A stretch of 40,510 bases of DNA, taken from DASXUC01 sp036505015. GTDB lineage: Bacteria > Sysuimicrobiota > Sysuimicrobiia > Sysuimicrobiales > Kaftiobacteriaceae. The DNA is taken from positions 1-40,510 of the forward strand of contig DASXUC010000128.1 in the NCBI GenBank assembly GCA_036505015.1. Reading direction: 5' to 3'. Of the stretch, positions 31,821-39,091 are shown one piece after another. Numbering within the stretch: the stretch's first letter is position 1; each line of letters starts with the position of its first letter. The notes beneath the pieces are model-generated. The model was not told the origin of the DNA. It did no database searches and saw nothing but the letters and a program-made list of their open reading frames with translations. The translations under genes and the position numbers were made by a program.

Positions 31821-32683
31821 CGCTGCGTCGAGCCGCCCAGCAGCACGCGGTCCCGGCGATCGAGATACCCGCCGACGGGGGTCACGCCGCCGACGGCAGC
31901 GGCGGCCTGGAGGCGCCCGGCCAACCGCCGGCGTCCCACCGACTGCAGCGCAAGGAAAAGACGCATCCCGAGCCTGCCGATCCAGGTCCCACGTTCCCAC
32001 GGTTCGTCTGCTCCGACGGTGATGTCATACGAGTGGAGGTACAACGGCACCGGAAACCCCGCCCGGTTGAGCCTGCGGATGCCCCAGGCGGTTGTCCAAC
32101 CCGGAAGCAGTCCCAGTATCGCCCCGCCTCCCAGCGGCAGCGCCACACGGCCGATCCCCACGCGGAACCCGGGGATCTCGCGGATCCCCACGGCCGCCGC
32201 GGCGGCGATCAGCCGGCGCCCCGCCGCCAGGCCGAACGGCCAGGTGACGCGGATGCTGGAGTCAAAGGTCAGGCCGCAGGAGGCCATGATCGGAAATGCC
32301 CAGCGTTCCTGCGCGGACAGCGAGAACCCGGGCGCCCGGAATCCATGCACCGGATAACCTAGCGCATCCTGCAGCACCGCCAGCGACGCCCGCAGGTCTT
32401 CCCCAAACGCCTGCGGGGTGAGAAACCGCATTCGCAGATGGGCGTAGCCGTGCGAGGCCACCTCGTGGCCGCGTTCGGCGATCTCGCGCACAAGCTCCGG
32501 TACCGCAGCGGCCACCCGCCCCAGCACGAAACAGGTCGCGCGCACGCCCATCGTATCGAACAGCTCGAGCACGCGGCGCGTATCGTCCACCACGCGCGGA
32601 CTCACCGTGCTCCGCCCGCGCGCCGGGCGCCAGCGGTCGGCCGACGCATAGTCCTCGACGTCCAGCGAGATGATGTTTTGCAC
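31817..32683 (-). CDS. Polysaccharide deacetylase (CE4, XrtA/DUF3473-like)
   Basis: 288 residues. Motif 1 is SLDVEDY (6-12), the D-V-E-D-(Y/W) form seen in exopolysaccharide-locus deacetylases; motif 2 is SHGYAH (77-82, H-x3-H metal site); motif 3 is GFRAPGFS (114-121). A C-terminal region of about 150 residues (YLHSYDI, then GRLGMRLFLALQSVGRRR) resembles the DUF3473 extension. No signal peptide. It likely removes N-acetyl groups from hexosamines. GTG start at 32683 with GGAGG four bases upstream. It is coupled to two heparan-sulfate-type sulfotransferases downstream. Confidence 0.86.
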   Translation of the reverse strand: MQNIISLDVEDYASADRWRPARGRSTVSPRVVDDTRRVLELFDTMGVRATCFVLGRVAAAVPELVREIAERGHEVASHGYAHLRMRFLTPQAFGEDLRASLAVLQDALGYPVHGFRAPGFSLSAQERWAFPIMASCGLTFDSSIRVTWPFGLAAGRRLIAAAAAVGIREIPGFRVGIGRVALPLGGGAILGLLPGWTTAWGIRRLNRAGFPVPLYLHSYDITVGADEPWERGTWIGRLGMRLFLALQSVGRRRLAGRLQAAAAVGGVTPVGGYLDRRDRVLLGGSTQR

Positions 32684-32693
32684 GGACCCTCCG

Positions 32694-33275
32694 CTACCTC
32701 GAGCCGATCACCTTCGCGGGGATGCCGCCCGCGATGGCGTAGGGCGTCTCGATGCTCCTGGTCACCACGGCCCCGGCGGCCACCACCACGCCGTCGGCGA
32801 TGGTGACGCCCCCCGTGATGATCACGCCGGCCCCCAGCCAGACGTCGTCGCCGATGACGATGTCCTGACCCTGTTCCGTTCGGGGCTGGTGCATCATCGG
32901 CGGTCCATCCCGGCGCATGCCGTGATTGCCGGCGAACATCATCACCCCCGGGCCCATCAGCAGGTAGTCTCCAATCCTGATCGACGCGGTCTCACCGGCC
33001 CACAGACAGCAGTGATAGTTGACGTGCGATTCCTTGCCGACGTACACGTTCTGCGCGTTCCGGATCGACGCCGTCGGGTGGATGCGCGCCGCCCCGCTGA
33101 GGTGGATGCGGCGCCGCCAGACGACATGCTCGTAGAGGTAGTGACCGACGCCGTCCACCATGGCCCGCACAAACGCCAGCGAAAAGAGCGCGCGCAGCGC
33201 GTCCCGCGCCGGCGAGGTGCCGCGCGGGGGCGCGCTACGGTCCGGTTGCAGCGGCCGGTCGGTGTGCACGCCCAT
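32694..33275 (-). CDS. Hexapeptide-repeat (left-handed beta-helix) O-acetyltransferase
   Basis: 193 residues. Hexapeptide pattern from about residue 58: IHLSGAARIHPTASIRNAQN, later DIVIGDDVWLGAGVIITGGV and TIADGVVVAAGAVVTRSI, ending in GGIPAKVIGSR, the typical C-terminus of the maltose/galactoside acetyltransferase group. FAGNHGM holds the expected catalytic His. It would acetylate a sugar hydroxyl with acetyl-CoA. ATG at 33275 overlaps the GT4 end by 41 bases and has GGAG seven bases upstream; a later GTG at 33269 is possible. Acetylation may mask positions that the sulfotransferases would otherwise use (inference). Confidence 0.84.
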   Translation of the reverse strand: MGVHTDRPLQPDRSAPPRGTSPARDALRALFSLAFVRAMVDGVGHYLYEHVVWRRRIHLSGAARIHPTASIRNAQNVYVGKESHVNYHCCLWAGETASIRIGDYLLMGPGVMMFAGNHGMRRDGPPMMHQPRTEQGQDIVIGDDVWLGAGVIITGGVTIADGVVVAAGAVVTRSIETPYAIAGGIPAKVIGSR

Positions 33276-34443
33276 CGACGGTCTCCGCCGCCGCCTCGTA
33301 GGCGGCGAACTGGCGCTCGAATACCATCTGTTCGTCGAACAACGCAAACGCCCGCTGCCGGCCGGCCGCGCCCATCGCCGCCGCCTGATCCCGATGCCGC
33401 AGAAGCTGGATCAGCGCGTCGGCGAACCGCGCCGGATTTCCCACCGGGACCAGCCATCCGGTCTCGCCGCTGACGACCTCTTCCCGGCTGCCGCGGATGT
33501 CCGTCGCCACGACCGGAAGGCCGGCCGCCATCGCCTCGATGATGCTGCGCGGCATCCCTTCCCGCCACGACGGAAGCGCAAAGACATCCAGCCCACTGAG
33601 CAGCCGCGGGACGTCGTCACGGTAGCCGGCAAAGACCACGGCATCACCGAGGCCACCGCGGGCGATGGCCTGCCGCAGTTCCGCGGTCACCGCCCGGTCA
33701 CGATCGCTGGCCAGGGTATCGCCGATCACCACCAATTTGGCACCGGGGACGGCTCGGCGGACCAGCGTGAGCGCCTCCACCAGGTCGACGACGCCCTTCT
33801 CCCGGACCACCCGGCCCACGAAGCCCACGACCCGGTCGTCCGGCAGCAGCCCGAGCGCTCGGCGTGCGGCGATCGGGTCGCCGGCCGTCCTGAAGGGCGC
33901 CAGGTCGATGCCGTTGCCGATCCACCGCACGTTGCTCGCAGGGGCGAGTCCTTCCACGACGGCCGTCTCCGCATCTTCGAGACTCTGCGTAAAGACCAGA
34001 TCGGTCATCCCTCCCAGCCATCGCTCCAGCCGGAGGATGGCCGCCCGCTGCCACCGAGGTCGGCTTTCGTGAAACTGGAACCCGTGTGACGTGTACACGA
34101 CCAGGGGCACGCCCGCGATCCGCGCCGCGATCCGGCCCAGGACCTGGGCGACCGGGTTGTGCACGTGCACGATCGAGTACCGGCGGGCCCGCATCAATCG
34201 GACGAGCTGGACCAGCGCGACCGGGTGGCGCCAGGAGACGACCCGGCGGGTGAAGGCGACGGAATGGACGATGAACCCGTCCGCGCGCATCGCCGCCGCA
34301 TACGGTCCGTCGGCGCAGGCCACCTCGGCCTGATAGCCTCTGCGCAGCTGGGCGGCGATGAAGCCCTTCAGGAACTTGTCCACCGTGACATCGACCGTGG
34401 CCGCCGTCAAGATGCGAAACCGGGCAGGATGCGGCACCGGCAT
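33235..34443 (-). CDS. Glycosyltransferase family 4
   Basis: 402 residues. N-terminal domain contains IVHVHNPVAQVLGRIAARIA and YTSHGFQFHESRP; the second starts VVGFVGRVVREKGVVDLV and carries REGMPRSIIEAMAAGLPVV with the E-x7-E element. Clearly paralogous to the GT4 at 20251: both have H-N-P, T-x-H-G-F-x-F-H-E, V-F-x-Q-S-x-E-D, G-N-G-I-D-L and R-x-V-R-E-K-G-V in the same order. ATG at 34443 shares one base with the polymerase stop (TGATG), and the codon before it is GTG, which could also start. A GGAG sits four bases upstream. The long frame before it is a shadow over the polymerase. Confidence 0.86.
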   Translation of the reverse strand: MPVPHPARFRILTAATVDVTVDKFLKGFIAAQLRRGYQAEVACADGPYAAAMRADGFIVHSVAFTRRVVSWRHPVALVQLVRLMRARRYSIVHVHNPVAQVLGRIAARIAGVPLVVYTSHGFQFHESRPRWQRAAILRLERWLGGMTDLVFTQSLEDAETAVVEGLAPASNVRWIGNGIDLAPFRTAGDPIAARRALGLLPDDRVVGFVGRVVREKGVVDLVEALTLVRRAVPGAKLVVIGDTLASDRDRAVTAELRQAIARGGLGDAVVFAGYRDDVPRLLSGLDVFALPSWREGMPRSIIEAMAAGLPVVATDIRGSREEVVSGETGWLVPVGNPARFADALIQLLRHRDQAAAMGAAGRQRAFALFDEQMVFERQFAAYEAAAETVDGRAHRPAAATGP

Positions 34444-35717
34444 CACGCTCCGGCCTGCGTGGCTGCGAGTTGCCTCGACGGCGCGGCCGCGCGCGCGCTG
34501 ATCTGGGCCCGGACCTGGACGGCGAGAATCTGCGATTGGGCCATGATCACGGCGAGCAGAAGCCACAGTGTATCGTGATGCAGCGCCTCGTGCGTGATGG
34601 AGTAGGTAAAGTATGCTGCCACCACGCCGGCCAGCCCGGCCGCCCACAGGTGCAGATCGCGCCGGCCGGCCTGCAGAGCCAGGCGGATCAGGCGCAACAC
34701 CTCCCGCACGATCAACAGCTGGAAGAAGAGGAATCCCGCCAGGCCGATCACGCCGCGCTCGACGAGGGCGGCGATGTAGTCGCTGTGCAGTTCGAGCGCA
34801 CCGGACCCCCGGGTGCTCCCCAGTCCGATATTCACCGTCTGCAGGAAACTCGCCGGCCCGATGCCCAGCGGATGCTTCCGGAACGTCTCGAGCCCCTCCT
34901 GCCAGATCTGCTGCCGGGTCGCCAGGCTGCGCGGCGCCCGCCCGAACGACTGCGGAACGCCCCGCACCAACAGCGCCTGCACGTCGGAGAATGCCACGCT
35001 GGTATACACGAGGGCGGCCGCCAGCAGCATGATGCCCCCCTGCCTTACCACCCAAAAGCCGCCGCGGCGCAGGTACAGCATTGCCGACAGCCCCATCAGG
35101 GCACCGACGGCGATGCTAATAAAGGAAGCCAGCGACCCCGTCGTCCAGACCGCCCACAGGATGAGGACTGTCAGGCCGAACCGGAACCAGCGGCGCCCGG
35201 AGAGAGCGGGGGCGCACAGCATCCCCAGCGTTGTGATGAAGTACGCGGCGGCCCGGTTCGGATTGCGAAAGGTGAATTCCTCGCGGACAATCCCCAGCCC
35301 CGACGGGCGCAGCACACCGATGGCCAACACCATCACGCAGCCGAACATCCACGCGGTGGCCAGGTAGTCGATGTCATCCTGACTCTCGATGATCACGCAC
35401 AGCGCGACAAACCACAGGTACAGGTAGAGGTCCTGCCCCAACGTGTAGAGGTTGATCCCGATCGCCTGGGAGGCGAACATGCCCAACAGGCTCCCCATCA
35501 GGTAGATCAACATCGGGAGCAGGAAGTAGAACCGCAGCACGCGGCCCTGGCGGACGAACGCGAAGAGGTAGCCTGCCAGGATGACCACGTTGACGACATG
35601 GAACCATGACAGGCCCTTCCTGAACGTCGGGATGAAATAGATGGGCAGCAAGAACGCGATGAGCAGAAAGTATAGATGCTTGCTCTGCGCGACTCGCAGA
35701 CGGCGCAGCAGCGTCAT
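34443..35717 (-). CDS. O-antigen ligase/polymerase (Wzy-type)
   Basis: 424 residues, about 11 membrane helices. The large outer loop holds RSLATRQQIWQEGLETFRKH followed by PLGIGPASF and then ELHSDYIAALVERGVIGLAG, the R-x3-I-W and H-N/S-D-Y-I-x-x-L-x-E-x-G-x-x-G pattern of the Wzy_C family (PF04932). It joins repeat units at the outer face of the inner membrane, or ligates the polymer. Only one such gene is in the window, against three flippases. ATG at 35717 abuts the upstream stop (TAGATG). Confidence 0.87.
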   Translation of the reverse strand: MTLLRRLRVAQSKHLYFLLIAFLLPIYFIPTFRKGLSWFHVVNVVILAGYLFAFVRQGRVLRFYFLLPMLIYLMGSLLGMFASQAIGINLYTLGQDLYLYLWFVALCVIIESQDDIDYLATAWMFGCVMVLAIGVLRPSGLGIVREEFTFRNPNRAAAYFITTLGMLCAPALSGRRWFRFGLTVLILWAVWTTGSLASFISIAVGALMGLSAMLYLRRGGFWVVRQGGIMLLAAALVYTSVAFSDVQALLVRGVPQSFGRAPRSLATRQQIWQEGLETFRKHPLGIGPASFLQTVNIGLGSTRGSGALELHSDYIAALVERGVIGLAGFLFFQLLIVREVLRLIRLALQAGRRDLHLWAAGLAGVVAAYFTYSITHEALHHDTLWLLLAVIMAQSQILAVQVRAQISARAAAPSRQLAATQAGA

Positions 35718-36899
35718 CTAAGCGACCACGCGTTTCTCGACGAGCGCGCCGATCAGCGCCCCGGCGGCTTCAGCGGCATGGCCAAGGTTGGCGAGTTGCT
35801 CGCCGAGGTACCGCCGGCGGGCCGCCCGGCGGGTCTCGCCGTCGGCGAGCAGATTCTCCACGTCTGCCCGCGCGGTCTCGGCGCGCAGCGGGACGGCAGC
35901 CCCGAAGTCGACGTAATCGTGCAGGAAGCCGATGCCCGGAACCTCCAGCACCCCGACGGGAACGTCGAAGAGCATCGCTTCCAGTCCCGCCGTCGAACCC
36001 AGCACGACCACCGCCGCGCTGAGGTGGAACAGTGCAAAGGGGTCGGCGTCGCGGACCACGCGCGCGCCGCCCGCCGACGCCGCGGCCATCGCGGTGTAGG
36101 CGGGCAGCGACTCGCTGGGGTGGATCTTGATGACGATGGAGATCCCCATCGTCGACAGAGGCGGCGCGGCCTGGGCGAGAAACGCACTGATCAGCCGGTA
36201 CTTGTCCTCGGCCGAGCAAAACCCCTGAAGGTCGATCGGATTCGTCACCAGCAGCAGCACGCGGTCGGGCAGGTCCAGCGTCCGGCGGAGGCTCCGTGCC
36301 GCCTCAGTCCAGTCGCGCGCGAGGATCGTATCCAGGCGGGGGTTGCCGACCGCCCGGATGCGGTCGGCGGGGACGCCGACGCTGCGGAAATACCGCACGC
36401 TGGCCTCGCCCCACGCGGCCACGGCGTGGGCGCCGCCCTGCCCGTACTGCTGTCCCCGCCTGCCCACCGGGAGCTCGAACCGCACGCCTTCCTGCATCAA
36501 CAAAAATGGAACGCCCTCTTCTCGAAACAGTTGCACGACGCGGTCATAAGGGAATGCGGTATCGTTCGGCACGACGGCGAGCGCGGCAGGGGACCCGCCG
36601 AGCCGCCGGCGGACGAGCCCATGCCAGATGGCGTCCCGCAACCAGCGGCGGGTCCGCCCCATCGCCCGGTCACGCACCGCGCGGAGCTGCAGGGAATCTT
36701 TGGACAATCGCACGGGCATCAGCCGGATCCACTCGGCACCGAGGGCCGAGAACTCCGCCGCCGGCGTCCGGTACCCCCGCAGTTCGCACAACGAGAGGAT
36801 ACGCGGGCGTAGTCCGGCGGCGCGGATCTGCGCGATGACGGGAGCGAAGATCCCCAGGTGGTGCCGCGGGTTCGTGATCACGAAGTCCACGCGCCGCAT
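35718..36899 (-). CDS. GT-B-fold protein, CDP-glycerol phosphotransferase/UDP-GlcNAc 2-epimerase-like
   Basis: 393 residues, not confidently assigned. It starts MRRVDFVITNPRHHLGIFAP. The C-terminal half has VLLLVTNPIDLQGF, then IVIKIHPSESLPAYTAM and FALFHLSAAVVVLGSTAGLE followed by AMLFDVPVGVLEVPG. An 'x-K-x-H-P' strand followed by 'S-x-x-V-x-x-x-x-S-T-x-x-x-E-A' is shared by CDP-glycerol glycerophosphotransferases, UDP-GlcNAc 2-epimerases and Kdo/capsule transferases (KpsC/KpsS). A role as a glycosyl- or phosphotransferase in the locus is likely. ATG at 36899, one base after the oxidoreductase stop. The missing family assignment makes it a candidate user of the CMP-activated sugar (speculative). 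Confidence 0.6.
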   Translation of the reverse strand: MRRVDFVITNPRHHLGIFAPVIAQIRAAGLRPRILSLCELRGYRTPAAEFSALGAEWIRLMPVRLSKDSLQLRAVRDRAMGRTRRWLRDAIWHGLVRRRLGGSPAALAVVPNDTAFPYDRVVQLFREEGVPFLLMQEGVRFELPVGRRGQQYGQGGAHAVAAWGEASVRYFRSVGVPADRIRAVGNPRLDTILARDWTEAARSLRRTLDLPDRVLLLVTNPIDLQGFCSAEDKYRLISAFLAQAAPPLSTMGISIVIKIHPSESLPAYTAMAAASAGGARVVRDADPFALFHLSAAVVVLGSTAGLEAMLFDVPVGVLEVPGIGFLHDYVDFGAAVPLRAETARADVENLLADGETRRAARRRYLGEQLANLGHAAEAAGALIGALVEKRVVA

Positions 36900-36900
36900 C

Positions 36901-37962
36901 CTAGGATGCACCGGCCGCCTGCGCCACCCGCGCGCGGCGGCTGACCTCCTCACATCCGGCCACCACGTATGCGATCTCATCCATCGGGACGGGCGAGGGA
37001 CGCCGGCCCAGCAGCGAGTGCGCGAAGTCTGCGATCAGCTCAGCGTGCGGGGTGCGCCCCCAGACCCGTGCCGCCGTCACGGCGGCGCGGTCGGGTACCA
37101 TCCGGGCCAGCGTCGTCAGGGCGTCGAGGGTCTCCCCGCCCACTCCGCGTATCCAGCGGCCGGCGTGGGGGCGCAGCAGGACGGCGCTGCCGGCGAGGAT
37201 CTCCACCCGGATGATTCCATCGGTCCCGTAGAGGACCAGACTTCGGGTGTTGCTGCGGGATCGCGCCGAGTACCGGAAGGTGGCGAGGGCATCGCGACCG
37301 GCCAGGACCACCAGCAACTCATCCGCCGTGTTGGGACCCCCCACCCCAGACGAACCTCGCGCGACCACGTCGGTCACGGGCAGTGCACCCATGAATTCAT
37401 GGGTTAGGTACAGCTCGTGGGGCAATGTTTCCAGCCAGCGTCCACCCGGCAGCGACTGCGACCAGTGGTTGGGCAGCCGCAGCATCCGATCGGTGGCAGG
37501 GTCGGTGAGGAAGTACCGCTCCAGGGAGATCACACGCCCGATCCGTCCCTCTGCTACCCAGCGCCTGGCGGTGCGCACGCCGAAATTGTATTTGAGGTTG
37601 TGGACCACGCAGATGTGGCGGCCCGCGGCCTGCGACGCCGCCTGGATCTGCTCAAATTCCGCGGTCGACAGCACAATCGGTTTCTCGACGAGGTAGTGCC
37701 GGCGTGCCCCCAGCGCCGTGAGCGCGTTGCTGAGGTGCGCCTGCGGAGGCGAGCAGTCGTCGACCACGTCGGCGCAGGAGATCAGATCGGCGACGCTGTC
37801 CGCGACGGTCCCGACGCCAAACCGCGCCGCGAAGACCCTGGCGGCCTCCGGCCGCACGTCGAAGACAGCGGCGATCTCCGCCACCCCGGACCGCCGCCAG
37901 GCCCGCACGTGGGCGGCGGCGATGTGCCCGCAGCCGAGCAGCCCGACGTTAAGCTGCGCCAC
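36901..37962 (-). CDS. Gfo/Idh/MocA-family oxidoreductase
   Basis: 353 residues. NAD(P) site VGLLGCGHIAAAHVRAW (6-22), then YLVEKPIVLS with the conserved E-K-P, and the C-terminal alpha/beta domain with GGRWLETLPHELYLTHEFMG carrying the His/Asp-Glu region. The family oxidises or reduces sugars and nucleotide sugars, e.g. the 3-dehydrogenation steps of amino-sugar formation. GTG start at 37962 overlaps the GT4 end by 14 bases. No aminotransferase is nearby, so a plain 3-keto amino-sugar pathway is not complete here. Substrate unknown. Confidence 0.85.
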   Translation of the reverse strand: MAQLNVGLLGCGHIAAAHVRAWRRSGVAEIAAVFDVRPEAARVFAARFGVGTVADSVADLISCADVVDDCSPPQAHLSNALTALGARRHYLVEKPIVLSTAEFEQIQAASQAAGRHICVVHNLKYNFGVRTARRWVAEGRIGRVISLERYFLTDPATDRMLRLPNHWSQSLPGGRWLETLPHELYLTHEFMGALPVTDVVARGSSGVGGPNTADELLVVLAGRDALATFRYSARSRSNTRSLVLYGTDGIIRVEILAGSAVLLRPHAGRWIRGVGGETLDALTTLARMVPDRAAVTAARVWGRTPHAELIADFAHSLLGRRPSPVPMDEIAYVVAGCEEVSRRARVAQAAGAS

Positions 37963-39091
37963 GGCGCCCTCCGGCGGCCCGGTCCGTGCCCGCGAGCACG
38001 TCCTCGTACTCCCGGATCATCTCGGGTACACCGAATCGCCGCGCCCGCCGCTCGGCGGCATCCGCGGTACGCCGGCGAAGTTCGGGATCAGCGAGCAGCC
38101 GGCCGATGGCGAGGGCGAGGGCGGGCGAATCTCCCACCGGGACAAGGAAACCGCTCGTGCCGTCTTCGATAATCTCCGCCGGCCCCGATGGGCAGTCCGT
38201 CGAGACCACGGCGGCGCCGCAGGCCATCGCTTGTATCAAGACGCCGGGAAGTCCTTCGAACCGCGACGAGAGCGCAAAGACCGTGCACCGGCGCATGTAG
38301 GCGAACGGATTGCTGACGAATCCGGGAAACTGCACGGATTCCGCAATGCCCAGCGCGCCGGCGAGCGCCAGCAACTCGCCTCGCTGCGGTCCTTCGCCCA
38401 GCACCACCAGACGCGCTGGGTGCCGAGGGCGAAGCTCCGCGAACGCGCGCAGCAGGGTCGGGAAATCCTTCTGCGGGACGAGCCGGCCCGCCGCCAGGAT
38501 GACGGGGACGTCGCCGCCGAACCAGGGATGCTCGAGCGGGGCCGATGCCAGTGCGGGCAGCGTGTCGTCGACCACGGGGTTGTAGATCACCGTGACCAGA
38601 TCCTTCGGCAGGCGCAGCGCGGTGATGAGATCGTCGGCCACGCCGCGCGACACGGCGATGATCCGATCGGCCTGCGTGTAGAAAAACCGTTTGATCGCCG
38701 TAACCGGGGTGGCACGCGAGAACCGTTCGGCCCGGGCGGCGCTGAACGTATTTCGTTCGGAGAGTACCAGCCGGGTCTGCGCGCCGGCCAGACGCACGCC
38801 CAGCGCGGCCACCACGTTCCCGCCGCTGGACGTGGACAGCACCACCGCGGGCCGCTCGGCCCGCACGGCACGCGCCAGCGCCAGCGCCGAGGTGCGGAGC
38901 CGTCTGGCGTCGAGGCTGCGCACCGGAACGTCGGGGGGAACCTCCGGCAGCAGCACGCCCCCTTGGCGCATCAGCACGAGCACCGGCTCGAACCTGCCGC
39001 GATCGAGGTGGCGGAGCAGCGTAATCGTGACCCGGTCCGCGCCTCCCTCGGCGAGGTCGGGCCGGAAGAGCAGCACCTTGCGGCGCGTCAT
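37949..39091 (-). CDS. Glycosyltransferase family 4
   Basis: 380 residues. Starts MTRRKVLLFRPDLAEGGADR, the GT4 N-terminal Gly-rich loop. LSERNTFSAAR and IIAVSRGVADDLI are in domain one. VILAAGRLVPQKDFPTLLRA opens domain two, with FEGLPGVLIQAMACGAAVV (E to Q at the second Glu position of E-x7-E) and DCPSGPAEIIEDG. It is closely related to the GT4 at 1831, sharing N-P-F, V-F-A-L-(S/T)-S, A-M-A-C and D-C-P-S-G-P. ATG at 39091 overlaps the flippase stop by four bases. The Glu-to-Gln change may matter for the donor or activity. Confidence 0.85.
   Translation of the reverse strand: MTRRKVLLFRPDLAEGGADRVTITLLRHLDRGRFEPVLVLMRQGGVLLPEVPPDVPVRSLDARRLRTSALALARAVRAERPAVVLSTSSGGNVVAALGVRLAGAQTRLVLSERNTFSAARAERFSRATPVTAIKRFFYTQADRIIAVSRGVADDLITALRLPKDLVTVIYNPVVDDTLPALASAPLEHPWFGGDVPVILAAGRLVPQKDFPTLLRAFAELRPRHPARLVVLGEGPQRGELLALAGALGIAESVQFPGFVSNPFAYMRRCTVFALSSRFEGLPGVLIQAMACGAAVVSTDCPSGPAEIIEDGTSGFLVPVGDSPALALAIGRLLADPELRRRTADAAERRARRFGVPEMIREYEDVLAGTDRAAGGRRGAA

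Noticed and set aside
36901..37962. Oxidoreductase as part of a WbpB/WlbA-type 3-amino sugar pathway
   Set aside because: No partner aminotransferase or N-acyltransferase of that pathway was found nearby, so only the family is called.
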